NCBI GenBank assembly: GCA_040510375.1 | Contig: JBEVJC010000025.1 | Coordinates: 1 to 64,000 of the forward strand | DNA: 64,000 nucleotides | Reading direction: 5' to 3' | From: JBEVJC01 sp040510375 | GTDB taxonomy: Bacteria; Bacteroidota; Bacteroidia; Chitinophagales; Chitinophagaceae | Part shown: in pieces, positions 1 to 8,989 of the stretch | Layout: each line of letters opens with the position of its first letter | How positions within the stretch are numbered: the stretch's first letter is position 1 | The notes under the pieces: generated by a model | Database searches by the model: none | The model's input: the letters and a program-made list of their open reading frames with translations, nothing else | What the model was told of the DNA's origin: nothing | Program-made: the position numbers and the translations under genes

Positions 1-59
1 AATGTCACGAAACTGGTAGCCTGGTAATCAAAGCGTATCACTCTCGCAAAATTTGCCCC

Positions 60-548
60 ATGACCAAACTCCCCCGAAACACCCTCCATCAAACAGTATC
101 ACTCTACCTCATAATCTGTAGCATTGGATTAATCATTTTCTTTTTTAACCAGATGGGTATCGGTGGGATCCGGCGCGCACCGATTTCCTCAGCGGTAAGT
201 TTGCTGCTATTGGTTTATTATCTTTTCTCGGGAGTTGCCGGAGCGTTAAAGAAGAGTTCAAAAACCGCCTTTTATCTTATTTGTATCAGCCTTATTTTAC
301 AATCACTAAGTATCGCAATAAATGGCCTGTATTTCAGGAACTCTTTCGGGCCCGCGCTTTCCATCGCTTATTCAGCCGCCACGGATTTATCATTATCCTT
401 CCGCCTATTCGCTTTCAGTTTTTCCAATGGCTATGAGCCAGGAATTAAACAACTTGATATTGCCGTGAATATCCTGCCGTTAATTACCCTGGCCCTGTTG
501 ATATATTTTAAAAGAGTTTCGAACAAAATTTCCTCCTTCACGCAATAA
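60..548 (+). CDS. Small integral membrane protein, function unknown
   Basis: A 162-aa protein with about four hydrophobic segments (near residues 13-30, 43-62, 69-90 and 135-151), so probably an inner-membrane protein. I recognise no catalytic motif or named family. The ATG at 60 is the first in-frame start and a hydrophobic N-terminus follows after about 12 residues. Its last 11 bases overlap the end of the convergent DsbA-like gene, so the two transcripts meet tail to tail. Being real is supported by the membrane-protein composition; the function is open. Confidence 0.6.
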   Translation: MTKLPRNTLHQTVSLYLIICSIGLIIFFFNQMGIGGIRRAPISSAVSLLLLVYYLFSGVAGALKKSSKTAFYLICISLILQSLSIAINGLYFRNSFGPALSIAYSAATDLSLSFRLFAFSFSNGYEPGIKQLDIAVNILPLITLALLIYFKRVSNKISSFTQ

Positions 549-1065
549 CCGCCTGCACCGCCTCACGTAGTGAGTCGTAGGTCTCATCGTATCCCTTCAA
601 CGGTTTTCCATTCAGGAAGAAACCAGGCGTTCCGTTTACACCACTTCTCACACCACTATCAAAATCATTTTCTACCTTTTCCACCACCGCATTTCCCTGC
701 CAATCCCTGTCAAATGCCGCAAGATCCAGATCCAGCTTCTTCGCAAAATCCTTTAACGAATTTTCGGACAAACCTCGTTGGTGCTCGTAGATAATATCAT
801 GCATCTCCCAGAATTTATTTTGTTTGTCCGCCGCTTCCGCAGCAAGGGCAGCCATAAACGCATGGGGATGACTTTCACGTAAAGGAAAGTTGCGGAACAC
901 AAAACGTATATCGCCGTCAAATTCCTTAAGCAGGCGCTGTATCAGGGGATGGGCAATTCCGCAATGCGGACATTCATAATCCCCATACTCAACAAGTGTT
1001 ATAGATGCATCGTCCGGCCCCTTTGTATGGTCTCCGTCCTGCACCCCAGGTTTTAATTGTGACAT
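538..1065 (-). CDS. DsbA-family thioredoxin-fold protein (cytoplasmic)
   Basis: Thioredoxin_4/DsbA-like disulfide oxidoreductase. With the start at 1065 (protein begins MSQLKPG, 175 aa) the redox motif C-P-H-C lies near residues 32-35 within YGDYECPHCG, followed by the helical insertion and the cis-Pro segment near NGTPGFFLNG that complete the fold. The frame stays open upstream to 1182, but that extension does not resemble the family N-terminus. No signal peptide is visible, so unlike periplasmic DsbA it probably works in the cytoplasm. The gene runs away from the LuxR-type gene at 1321-1911 on the same strand, past that gene's terminator. The fold is clear; the physiological substrate is unknown. 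Confidence 0.85.
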   Translation of the reverse strand: MSQLKPGVQDGDHTKGPDDASITLVEYGDYECPHCGIAHPLIQRLLKEFDGDIRFVFRNFPLRESHPHAFMAALAAEAADKQNKFWEMHDIIYEHQRGLSENSLKDFAKKLDLDLAAFDRDWQGNAVVEKVENDFDSGVRSGVNGTPGFFLNGKPLKGYDETYDSLREAVQAVIA

Positions 1066-1266
1066 ATTTCTTAATTTATCTGCATTATTAAAATCGATCA
1101 TCACAGCATCTGTTGCACCTGATAAAGTTAGGTCCTCTGGCGAAACAGCGCCGGCAATGATAAAAAATGTTGCATTTGGCAAACAAATAAAATAAACTAT
1201 CCAAATATTAAAGCCTTTCAGTAAAACCCATTACAAAGGCATAAAAAAACCCAATTACCAAGACAT

Positions 1267-1298
1267 AAAAAAGCCCTTCCGGTATAATCCGGGAGGGC
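1267..1298 (-). terminator. Rho-independent terminator of the LuxR-type gene
   Basis: On the minus strand, arms at 1298-1289 and 1282-1273 form a 10-bp G/C-rich stem with one G-T wobble and a 6-base loop. A run of six T follows (A at 1267-1272 on the plus strand). It lies just past the stop of the gene at 1321-1911 and separates it from the DsbA-like gene. Confidence 0.85.
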
Positions 1299-1320
1299 AT
1301 CACTCATCCGACCAGTAAAA

Positions 1321-1911
1321 TTATTTTTTGACAAGCATCGAATATGATTTGGAAATCAACTCCGCAGTATTTTTCGCTTTGAATTTTTCCTTCAGGTTTT
1401 TTTTATGGGTTATTACAGTCGATTCACTGATAAATAACAACTGTGCAATCTCCTTTGCACAACAACCTTCATTTAAAAGGTCTAGTACTTCCATCTCCCT
1501 GCGGGTAGGACAGGGAGCATCAGCTTCGCAAACACAATTTTCCCCGCACATCTCCTCCTGACCATTATTTATGACCTCCTTCCTGGGAACAACCGCCGGA
1601 GTGACTGGCAGTTGATCGATATTATTCATCGGCATATTCTCGAACAGGAAATAAATAAAACTGAACAGGTAATCGTTCTGGTCTTCCAATTCCTTTAAGC
1701 GCCGTTCTATCTTTTTCCCCTGCACCGTACTTTCCCAGCTGCGGCGCTGCTCACTATAACCTTCATCTCCTTCCTCAACTTCTACTTCTGACAGATGATT
1801 AGATTCCTGCAATTCCGAATGACGCTTATGCAGTTTTTTTTTGATAATGAAATTGATCTGGTCGATCAATGCTGATTTGTCGAGAACCATAGCAATAAGG
1901 TATATGATCAT
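1321..1911 (-). CDS. Orphan LuxR-type HTH regulator with coiled coil and cysteine cluster
   Basis: A 196-aa protein whose C-terminal ~60 residues (about 134-193) are a GerE/LuxR helix-turn-helix, with the usual T-x-R-E-x-E-V-L opening, A-K-E-I-A recognition region and S-E-S-T-V-x-T-H helix. No receiver or autoinducer domain is seen. The N-terminus is charged and helical (about 15-85), and a cysteine group (C122, C126, C128, C134, then C150-C151) sits just before and inside the HTH, which could bind metal or sense redox state. The ATG at 1911 is the first start; one at 1890 (MVLDKSA) is equally plausible and would remove an odd hydrophobic heptapeptide. It is divergent from the eCIS cluster starting near 2106, so it is a candidate regulator of that cluster, by position only. 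Confidence 0.8.
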   Translation of the reverse strand: MIIYLIAMVLDKSALIDQINFIIKKKLHKRHSELQESNHLSEVEVEEGDEGYSEQRRSWESTVQGKKIERRLKELEDQNDYLFSFIYFLFENMPMNNIDQLPVTPAVVPRKEVINNGQEEMCGENCVCEADAPCPTRREMEVLDLLNEGCCAKEIAQLLFISESTVITHKKNLKEKFKAKNTAELISKSYSMLVKK

Positions 1912-2105
1912 TAGAAGATATCAGCGCCTTAATCGATTTCACCAGGGTTGGGTTATCCACATTTTTAACATGGTCGTATAACCTAAGTTAGATTAAATTC
2001 CGGAAACCCGCTCCAGTCGTGATAAAATACTCAGAAATGAGGATACCCCTGATATTCCTCCCCCTTTCATCATTCTTCATCAAAAAAATTCATAACAAAT
2101 AAGGA

Positions 2106-2642
2106 TTGTCAAGGCTGTCTCACGGTCTTAGTTTTAAAGAAGTTTTGACCGCAACACAGGCACGAACCTTCCATAGTATTTTATGCATGAAATCTACGAC
2201 AAGGGACAGTAAAAACACCATTTTGATTTTTCAGGCATTGATGCGTCTCCTGCCGGATAATGACCCCCGATTAGAGTTAATGCTTAACCGGCAACTAGAG
2301 AAACTCATTAAAGCAGAAGAGCAGTTTAAAATGGTAACCGAGACCAGCCGCCGTTTGAAGATCCAGAATAAAAAACTATTGCAACAGGTGGGCACCATGA
2401 AAGAATCACTGAAGCAGACGAAACTGAACCGTAACCAGATCCTGACAAGATTTACCGATTATAAAAAGCTGAACCGCGACTTATCCGATGCACTTGGAAG
2501 TTGTACGGTGTGCTGGGGTGAGGATGATAAATGCCAGGTGTGCGAAGGCAACGGGTCCGCCGGATGGAGGACTATCAACAAAAGATTATTCAACCTGTAC
2601 GTGCTTCCAACCATGGAAAAAGTATATGGCTGGAAAAAATAA
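2106..2642 (+). CDS. Coiled-coil protein with CxxC zinc motif, first gene of the eCIS cluster
   Basis: A 178-aa protein if the TTG at 2106 is used, or 151 aa from the ATG at 2187. The start is uncertain: AAGGA directly abuts the TTG. Residues about 60-125 are a Lys/Gln/Glu-rich helix likely to form a coiled coil. A four-Cys site follows (C133-x2-C136, C143-x2-C146, then E-G-N-G), reminiscent of the CxxCxGxG units in DnaJ-type zinc fingers. It ends 5 bases before the DUF4255 gene and leads the injection-system operon. I do not recognise a named family. It could be an assembly factor or a regulator; neither is shown. Confidence 0.7.
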   Translation: MSRLSHGLSFKEVLTATQARTFHSILCMKSTTRDSKNTILIFQALMRLLPDNDPRLELMLNRQLEKLIKAEEQFKMVTETSRRLKIQNKKLLQQVGTMKESLKQTKLNRNQILTRFTDYKKLNRDLSDALGSCTVCWGEDDKCQVCEGNGSAGWRTINKRLFNLYVLPTMEKVYGWKK

Positions 2643-2647
2643 CAAAC

Positions 2648-3253
2648 ATGATCGACCAGGCAATCCTGCTATTGAGTAAAGAACTGCAATCGTTTATCGG
2701 TTATCACGACGCATCGGTGAATGTTGTTATCGATAATATAGGACTGATGGAGACCTCCCGCGGTGATAGTCTTACCAATAATGTAGTGATTACCGTAGTG
2801 AATATTGAGGAAGAGAGTACATTAAAGAACAGCCCACCGGTAAGACGACCCTTTCTTAATTCTGCCCAATACCGCAACCCACCGGTTTTCCTGAATCTGT
2901 ATGTCCTGATCACCAGTAATTATTCGGGCGATAACTATCGGCTCGCGCTTCGCAGGTTGGGATTGATCATCCGGTTTGTACAGAGCAAAACAGAATTCTC
3001 TGCATCATCTTCATCAGAAGGTGGCAGCCTTGATCTTTCCGAACCAGGAATATCAGAACTGAGGTTTACACTCGAATTGTACACCCTTACATTCGAACAG
3101 ATCAATCATCTCTGGGGATCCCTTGGCGGTCGGCAGGTTCCATTCGCAATGTATAAACTGCGACTGGTTGCTATTACCGACAATGCACTGATCACCGAAG
3201 TGCCGTTAATCGAAGAAATTATTACCCATCATACCCCCGTATTCAAGAACTGA
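2648..3253 (+). CDS. DUF4255 / Pvc16-like tail terminator protein
   Basis: A 201-aa protein starting MIDQAILLLSKEL, the typical opening of the DUF4255 family, which includes Afp16/Pvc16. In characterised eCIS particles this family caps the end of the tube and sheath and sets the end of polymerisation. Family hallmarks visible are the early helix, the strand N-N-V-V-I-T-V-V-N-I-E-E-E followed by a short loop, and the segment P-V-F-L-N-L-Y-V-L-I. The ATG at 2648 was chosen because it lies 5 bases after the previous stop and gives the family N-terminus; the frame upstream to 2531 only overlaps the preceding gene. It sits two genes before the sheath, as expected. Confidence 0.88.
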   Translation: MIDQAILLLSKELQSFIGYHDASVNVVIDNIGLMETSRGDSLTNNVVITVVNIEEESTLKNSPPVRRPFLNSAQYRNPPVFLNLYVLITSNYSGDNYRLALRRLGLIIRFVQSKTEFSASSSSEGGSLDLSEPGISELRFTLELYTLTFEQINHLWGSLGGRQVPFAMYKLRLVAITDNALITEVPLIEEIITHHTPVFKN

Positions 3254-3258
3254 TAAAT

Positions 3259-4572
3259 ATGTCGATCCTGTATAAAACGATATGTGAAACAAAACTAATG
3301 CACGAATTCTTCCTGACTCGCGCAGATGGTACAAGTGTATTTGAAAAAGTCCTGCCACAGGAACGGCTGGATTACCTGCAACAGGAATCAAACAACCGGA
3401 AAGATTCAATTAACACCGACCTCGAGTTTTCTTTCCCGGAAGATTTCGGAAAAGAATATGCATCAATGCACCTGAAACTTGTGCCCGCATATTCGGGATT
3501 CCGCCTCGTGGCCCGCGTGAACCCGCTACCACAGCTGTCTGGCGAGGTAATGTTTGCCCCTTATTCAACCCTGCCGGATGGATTGAATTTTTTCATCCTG
3601 GTAAAAAAGAAGAACGTATTGGTTGATAGTTATACCAACGCGAGAAGGACTCGTAGCACCCAGGCAACCTGGTTTTTCTCCAATGATGATGTAGACGGGG
3701 CTAAAACATCCCCCTTTCTCACCAATGCCATTTCCGGTTTCAACGCTGCCTCTGTTTATGAACAGGGAGAACTTTATAAACAGGGTGCTGATATTATTCC
3801 ATACTATAATGGCACAGATGTAAATGATAAAGTCACCGGTTCCGCATTCGCCAACGAGAACGATCGTTTATTACTTCCGCTCAGCTTCGTTTATTCCTTT
3901 CCATCTGTCACGGGAATGACCGAAGTGAAATTTAACCTGAAAGACAAGGACGGTGTTGAAGTGTTTACACAGACCTTAACCGGCAGTGAAGGCATCCCGC
4001 AAAGGACAACACTCAGCTTATTAAATAAAGTCCAACCGCTCCCGCTGGTAAGCAGTGCACCGATAGCTGATTTTGTATACACGCTCGAAACAGTTGCTGA
4101 TAACGGATACCAGCAAACACAAAAAATAATTTTCAGTGATGAACTGGCAAGCGCCGGTCCATGGGCTGTGATTCATTTCCGTTTCACACCGGTGAATCCC
4201 GCATTTTCAATGGCCGACGCAACCGGTTTGTTAAAAACAAAAAAGGACCTAACAGGTGTATTAACTGGTATCCCCGTATTCGAGATCGCGTTCAAGAGTC
4301 GTTTCGCTTACTGGAGGTTCCTGAATAACCAGGGACTTGAACTGGATATAAAACCATCCTTACTCAACTATGTAACCAAGGAGGGCAAATCGCTTCTGAC
4401 CAAACGACCCGTGCCACTGACACGTGATTTTTTTTTACTGCGCGAAAAAGGTTCAGCGGCTACCATCTATGTACCCAACCCGCAGACGGGATTTTTATCA
4501 GATGCCGGCAACGGCAGGCTGGCACTGGATATCAGGGTACCTCAATCAGAACTATTCCCAACAATTCCTTAA
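3259..4572 (+). CDS. Unknown eCIS-cluster protein (437 aa) between terminator and sheath genes
   Basis: Starts 5 bases after the DUF4255 gene and ends 30 bases before the sheath gene, so it is translated as part of the cluster. It has no signal peptide or membrane segment and reads as a soluble, strand-rich protein with evenly spread aromatic residues, like many virion-type structural proteins. The N-terminal ~65 residues are polar and charged. I do not recognise a domain. By position it could be a second cap or end-plug component or another structural part of the particle; this is inference from gene order only. Confidence 0.7.
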   Translation: MSILYKTICETKLMHEFFLTRADGTSVFEKVLPQERLDYLQQESNNRKDSINTDLEFSFPEDFGKEYASMHLKLVPAYSGFRLVARVNPLPQLSGEVMFAPYSTLPDGLNFFILVKKKNVLVDSYTNARRTRSTQATWFFSNDDVDGAKTSPFLTNAISGFNAASVYEQGELYKQGADIIPYYNGTDVNDKVTGSAFANENDRLLLPLSFVYSFPSVTGMTEVKFNLKDKDGVEVFTQTLTGSEGIPQRTTLSLLNKVQPLPLVSSAPIADFVYTLETVADNGYQQTQKIIFSDELASAGPWAVIHFRFTPVNPAFSMADATGLLKTKKDLTGVLTGIPVFEIAFKSRFAYWRFLNNQGLELDIKPSLLNYVTKEGKSLLTKRPVPLTRDFFLLREKGSAATIYVPNPQTGFLSDAGNGRLALDIRVPQSELFPTIP

Positions 4573-4602
4573 CAGATATGATCACCAATAAAATCGATAA
4601 TA

Positions 4603-5997
4603 ATGAATGATTACAAAACCCCCGGGGTGTATGTGGAAGAAAAACAGCGGCTCCCGCCTTCCATCGCATCCGTTGAAACGGCAATCCCCGTTTTTGTCGG
4701 ATATACACAGATCGCCCAGTGGCGGCAACCCGATGACCTTCGCAATAAACCGAAGCGGATTGTATCAATGCTTGAGTATGTAAGATTTTTTGGTGGACCT
4801 GATCCCGAAAAAGAAAGCCTTTCCATATCCATTGCTGGTGCCGATATCAACGTAAAAGTGGATGAAAGCAAACGGTCGAAATTCCTGATGTATTATTCCC
4901 TGCAATTGTTTTTTGCAAACGGCGGGGGACCCTGCTGGATCATTTCCGTGGAAGACTATGCCACCGGCGGTGGTCTGATCGAAAATGCCAAACTGAAAAA
5001 GGGACTGGCAGAAGCAGCAAAGGTGAACGAGATCACCCTGCTTGTTTTTCCCGATGCTATAAACCTGGAGATCGCGACCGACTACTACGATCTCTACGAG
5101 ACTGCCATCACGCAGTGTGTAACCTTGCAGGACCGCTTTACCATTATGGATGTGTACCATCTGCCTGCCAATGGTGACGACTGGCGGCTGGATATTGAAT
5201 TGCTGAGAAACACACTGAGCACGGATTCACTGCGACTGAGATATGCGGCTGCCTATTTCCCGTTGATCTATACCGGGGTCGATTTCGAATATGCTAACGA
5301 AGCTGCCATTAAAATTGAAGGCTTTGCAGGTGCAACAGACCTGGATGGACTAAAATCAGTTAACAATCCATTTTATGCGCGCGCAAAAAATGCATTGACC
5401 GGCGCCCAGTTATTGCTGCCCGCATCCAGTGCCATGGCTGGTATCTATGCCCGGGTCGACAATAGCCAGGGAGTATGGAAGGCTCCGGCCAATGTAAATA
5501 TCCTGAATGCGATTGCGCCACAGATCCTGATCACCAATGCCGACCAGGAGAGCCTGAATGTGGATGTACAGGCAGGTAAATCAATTAATGCCATCCGTTC
5601 TTTTGAAGGAAGGGGACCTGCCATTGTCTGGGGTACACGCACACTCGACGGCAACAGCAACGAATGGCGTTATATTTCTGTCCGCCGGTTTTTTATCATG
5701 GTGGAAGAATCAACCAAGAACGCCACGGAACAATTCGTATTCGAAGCAAACGATCGTAACACCTGGGTGCGGATAAAATCAATGATCGGGAATTATCTCT
5801 CGCAGTTATACAGGGATGGAGCACTGATGGGAGCATCGGAACAGGAAGCATTTTTCATCCATGTGGGACTGAATGAAACCATGACAGAGGTCGATATCTG
5901 GGAAGGACGCCTCATCATTGAGATCGGTATGGCCGTGGTTCGCCCGGCAGAATTCATCATCCTGCGATTCATGCATAAAATGCTGAATGAATCCTGA
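4603..5997 (+). CDS. Contractile tail sheath protein (Afp2/Pvc2-like)
   Basis: A 464-aa sheath subunit. The N-terminus contains K-T-P-G-V-Y-V-E-E, the hallmark opening of phage-tail and eCIS sheath proteins, followed by V-P/A-x-F-V-G-Y-T. The C-terminal part (about 330-464), with the conserved W-G-T-R-T-L run, S-V-R-R-F-F and the closing E-x-I-I-L-R-F, matches the conserved sheath domain that forms the contractile helical mesh. Only one sheath gene is seen here, whereas Afp/PVC loci carry three. It precedes the two Cys-rich genes and the tube genes. Clear call. Confidence 0.96.
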   Translation: MNDYKTPGVYVEEKQRLPPSIASVETAIPVFVGYTQIAQWRQPDDLRNKPKRIVSMLEYVRFFGGPDPEKESLSISIAGADINVKVDESKRSKFLMYYSLQLFFANGGGPCWIISVEDYATGGGLIENAKLKKGLAEAAKVNEITLLVFPDAINLEIATDYYDLYETAITQCVTLQDRFTIMDVYHLPANGDDWRLDIELLRNTLSTDSLRLRYAAAYFPLIYTGVDFEYANEAAIKIEGFAGATDLDGLKSVNNPFYARAKNALTGAQLLLPASSAMAGIYARVDNSQGVWKAPANVNILNAIAPQILITNADQESLNVDVQAGKSINAIRSFEGRGPAIVWGTRTLDGNSNEWRYISVRRFFIMVEESTKNATEQFVFEANDRNTWVRIKSMIGNYLSQLYRDGALMGASEQEAFFIHVGLNETMTEVDIWEGRLIIEIGMAVVRPAEFIILRFMHKMLNES

Positions 5998-6027
5998 TAA
6001 ATCCCCTTTACAATTAAATCTACAACA

Positions 6028-7041
6028 ATGCGAGAATACAAAAGTAACCCCACGCCAAATAAACCACCCAAGGAGGATTGCGGTTGCAAAAACAAGGAGA
6101 ACGATACGGTAACCCAGAATTTTATTAACCAGGAACGAACTACTTATTGTGCCGAACTTGATCTTGCCGCAAGTGCCGTGTACCAGGCTGAGTCGAATTT
6201 CTGGGGTATAAAAAAGATAAAATACCGGAAGAAATGCCTGTTCATCTGGACCGAAAAAAACTATCGGGTGGTTCGTAACGTAGGGATCAGTATCGGTACC
6301 TCGCTGCTGCAGTTTAACGAATCAATCAAGGAAACCACGGGTAACCTGGTAAAGAGTAACAAAACACTTGCCGACAACCTGAAAGAGGTACTCAAAAAAC
6401 TGAAAGAAGCGAAGGCAAAAATTTATGAGTTGAACACCGCCGCCACTGATCTCAAACAATGTGTGGAACGTGACTGCAACTGTACACAATGGGCAATCAT
6501 CACCGGTGACTGGTCGGGCTGTAAGGATAAAACCCGCGACCAGCCTACACGACCTTCCAAATGTGAAAACGTTAAGGAGAAGTTTGAAGACCTTTTTTGT
6601 ATCCCCGGTTCTATTACAAAAGATATCGAATCAATTTACAAAGGTGCAGCTGATGTAGTGGGAATCCAGGTTTTTTCAAACATCTCTTCGCTGGAAGAAG
6701 TCCAGAAAACACTTTATATAAACGCAAAGGATTTTGACACCCACCTGCAGAATACCATGAAGAAGGGAGAGGGTGATCTTAAAAATGCACAGGGTGAATA
6801 CGTAAAACAAATCCAGGAATTTGCCAAATCTAAAGCCACGCTGTTTAATAAACGCAGCGAATTCGAAGGTTTGTTTGAAACGGTTTCGTTCTTCTGCTGT
6901 CCCGATTGCGGATGTATTGAAGACAAAAAATGCGAAGAACGTCTTCATAAATGCAAGAAGAAAATCTGCGAGATCTGCGATGAAGTAAAAGATACGTTCT
7001 GCGGGTGTGATGACGACCAATCACAGTCCACCGCATCCTGA
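6028..7041 (+). CDS. Cysteine-rich coiled-coil protein of the eCIS cluster (1)
   Basis: A 337-aa unknown. It opens with a short Cys-rich segment (D-C-G-C near residues 13-16), continues with long Lys/Glu/Leu helices around 80-140 and 190-285 that look coiled-coil, has a central Cys patch (C-V-E-R-D-C-N-C near 150-157), and ends in a dense cluster (C-C-P-D-C-G-C, then several C-x2-C / C-x-C pairs) over the last ~50 residues. No signal peptide, so the cysteines begin in the cytoplasm and may bind metal or form disulfides only after particle release. It lies between sheath and tube genes and is followed by a second protein of similar design. Function unknown; structural or plug-like roles are guesses. 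Confidence 0.75.
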   Translation: MREYKSNPTPNKPPKEDCGCKNKENDTVTQNFINQERTTYCAELDLAASAVYQAESNFWGIKKIKYRKKCLFIWTEKNYRVVRNVGISIGTSLLQFNESIKETTGNLVKSNKTLADNLKEVLKKLKEAKAKIYELNTAATDLKQCVERDCNCTQWAIITGDWSGCKDKTRDQPTRPSKCENVKEKFEDLFCIPGSITKDIESIYKGAADVVGIQVFSNISSLEEVQKTLYINAKDFDTHLQNTMKKGEGDLKNAQGEYVKQIQEFAKSKATLFNKRSEFEGLFETVSFFCCPDCGCIEDKKCEERLHKCKKKICEICDEVKDTFCGCDDDQSQSTAS

Positions 7042-7074
7042 TAGTCCATTTCAATAACCAGTAACATTTAAATC

Positions 7075-8022
7075 ATGCAAAAAGAAAAATATGTTGAATT
7101 AGGTACTGACTGGCAAACCGATGATGCCATTGAATGCTGTACGAAAGACCCCGGCCAGACACCAACGGGCTGCGATTGCTGTTATGATAGTTGGGTGGAG
7201 GAACTGAAAAAAGTAAAACAGGATTTCGGTCAGGTAAACGAAGACGCGATCCAGCTGAACGAGCAATACAAACAGGTAACCGCGGAACGTGATAAGCTCA
7301 AAAGCTGGCTGGACGACCTCGACAAGGCAGACGATCTCTCCCGTACGCTTTGTAACCAGGTGAACATAATGACTTCGCAGACAGAAAAGATCTGTATTAA
7401 TACCGATAAGTCCACCGAATCCATCGGCATCCTCTTCTGTATGGTGAAGGATTTTTATGAACAGACCGATCTTATCCTGACGCTCTACAACGATATTATT
7501 GCCTGTATAAAATGCCTCAATAGTGATGAACTCACCGAAAACAGCGGCATTGTAAAATGCCTGACCCTGTTTTATGGTAAACTGGATGCGGTAATCAAAA
7601 CCCGAAACGAGGTGATTAAAGCCATCATGACGGCCATCAAACAGTCAACCTTATTGCACGAACAGATCTGCTCCGAGTTTGGCCTGAAAGAGATCATCAA
7701 CGAATGGAATGAAATACTGGCATGTGATGAAGAATGCGGTTCATCGGGAGCTGAAAGCAAGCCGGGTGGTTCCTGTAAGGATGGTCCGGATGTAGCTGCA
7801 GGCGACGACAAGTGTAAACTGGTGCCCGTCCTGACACTCCGCGTTTGTAATGATCCTTATTATAAGGAAATAAAAGACAGGTATGAACAGGATAAACAGG
7901 AGGTGATCACCCTTGCCGCAGAGTTACTGACCATCAATAAAAAAAGGGAAGCATTGGCCGCCTGCCAGAACAGTCTGATCGCTGCTATTAAGGAAACAAA
8001 TCCAAAAGAGCTTTGCAAGTAA
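7075..8022 (+). CDS. Cysteine-rich coiled-coil protein of the eCIS cluster (2)
   Basis: A 315-aa unknown that resembles the preceding gene in design though not obviously in sequence: an N-terminal Cys group (E-C-C-T-K-D, G-C-D-C-C-Y near residues 23-43), long amphipathic helices (about 45-115 and 255-310), mid-protein cysteines (I-A-C-I-K-C-L) and a low-complexity Gly/Ser/Asp loop with cysteines near 215-245. No signal peptide or membrane helix. The 33-base gap before it and the 21-base gap to the tube gene indicate co-transcription. Probably a particle component or assembly factor, because it is embedded between sheath and tube; not shown by any motif. Confidence 0.75.
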   Translation: MQKEKYVELGTDWQTDDAIECCTKDPGQTPTGCDCCYDSWVEELKKVKQDFGQVNEDAIQLNEQYKQVTAERDKLKSWLDDLDKADDLSRTLCNQVNIMTSQTEKICINTDKSTESIGILFCMVKDFYEQTDLILTLYNDIIACIKCLNSDELTENSGIVKCLTLFYGKLDAVIKTRNEVIKAIMTAIKQSTLLHEQICSEFGLKEIINEWNEILACDEECGSSGAESKPGGSCKDGPDVAAGDDKCKLVPVLTLRVCNDPYYKEIKDRYEQDKQEVITLAAELLTINKKREALAACQNSLIAAIKETNPKELCK

Positions 8023-8043
8023 TCATTAATTAAAATTTATACC

Positions 8044-8508
8044 ATGGCAGATAATTTCAAATACCCGCTTCCAAAATTCCATTTCGAAGTAAACTGGGGT
8101 GGTACAAGAATGGGTTTTACCGAAGTGACTGGTCTCGATGTTGAAACGGAAGTAATCGAGTACCGCGAGGGTAACAGTCCCGTATATAGTAAACATGCAC
8201 AGCCCGGTCTTACCAAGTACAGCCACGTTACGCTGAAGAGAGGAACCATACTGGAGGATTTTGAATTCTATAAACTATGGAGGGAAACCGCCAAGTTCCA
8301 GGAGAGCAATAAGATCAAAAAGATCTTCCGGCGCGATATCACCATTAAACTGCTGAACCAGGAACACCAGCCCATTATTTCCTGGACGCTGATCAATGCC
8401 TGGCCGGTAAAGATCCAGTCGACCGACCTCAAAGCCGATGGCAATGAAGTAGCGATTGAAACAATGGAACTGGTTCACGAGGGACTCAAGATTGTTGAAG
8501 CAAACTAA
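8044..8508 (+). CDS. Inner tube protein (gp19/Hcp-like, Afp1/Pvc1 family)
   Basis: A 154-aa T4-gp19-type tube subunit. The opening P-K-F-H-F-E-V-x-W-G-G, then G-F-x-E-V-x-G-L-D-x-E-x-E-V-I-E-Y-R-E-G, and the later K-Y-x-x-V-x-L-K-R-G-T are the family signature. Length is normal for the family (about 150 aa). Such subunits stack as hexamers into the rigid tube that carries cargo and is driven into the target. It is followed after 6 bases by a second, diverged tube gene, as in Afp/PVC loci where several paralogues build tube and tube initiator. Confidence 0.96.
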   Translation: MADNFKYPLPKFHFEVNWGGTRMGFTEVTGLDVETEVIEYREGNSPVYSKHAQPGLTKYSHVTLKRGTILEDFEFYKLWRETAKFQESNKIKKIFRRDITIKLLNQEHQPIISWTLINAWPVKIQSTDLKADGNEVAIETMELVHEGLKIVEAN

Positions 8509-8514
8509 CGGATT

Positions 8515-8985
8515 ATGGCAGATAATAAATCCTCCGCTTTTTACCAGACCGTTGGTTTTCATTTCAAGGTGGATTTCAATTTTGATCCGCGCGACGGGAT
8601 CGATGTGAGATTCCAATCGGTTGCCGGCCTCGATTCAACCCTCGATACCGAAACGGTCAAGGAAGGTGGCGAGAACCGCTTTGAGCATGTATTGCCGGTG
8701 CGGAGAAAATATGGACCACTTATTTTAAAAAGGGGATTATTGAAACCCGCGGACTCCAAACTAACCGAATGGTTGAAAAAAACATTCGATGGGGAACTGG
8801 TAAAACCAATTGATACAGTAACCATCAGTTTATTGGGAGATGATCACCAGGCACTGATGGCCTGGAGCATTAATAATGTGTGGCCCCGTAGCTGGAAAAT
8901 AGGAGAGATGAATGCAGAACGCGGTGAAGTACTCATCGAAACACTGGAACTGAATTATAACCGACTGGTCTTTAGTAATACCTGA
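8515..8985 (+). CDS. Second tube-type protein (gp19-like; probable tube initiator, Afp5/Pvc5-like)
   Basis: A 156-aa paralogue of the preceding tube protein: F-x-F-K-V-D-F at the start, V-R-F-Q-S-V-A-G-L-D-S in place of the first signature, then Y-G-P-L-I-L-K-R-G-L. By analogy with Afp5/Pvc5 it may form the ring that joins tube to baseplate rather than the main tube; that assignment rests on gene order (immediately before DUF5908 and the LysM adaptor) and not on a diagnostic residue. Confidence 0.9.
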   Translation: MADNKSSAFYQTVGFHFKVDFNFDPRDGIDVRFQSVAGLDSTLDTETVKEGGENRFEHVLPVRRKYGPLILKRGLLKPADSKLTEWLKKTFDGELVKPIDTVTISLLGDDHQALMAWSINNVWPRSWKIGEMNAERGEVLIETLELNYNRLVFSNT

Positions 8986-8989
8986 TACA

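Noticed and set aside
2531..2647. Upstream extension of the DUF4255 frame
   Set aside because: It overlaps the end of the preceding gene in another frame; the family N-terminus begins at the ATG at 2648.
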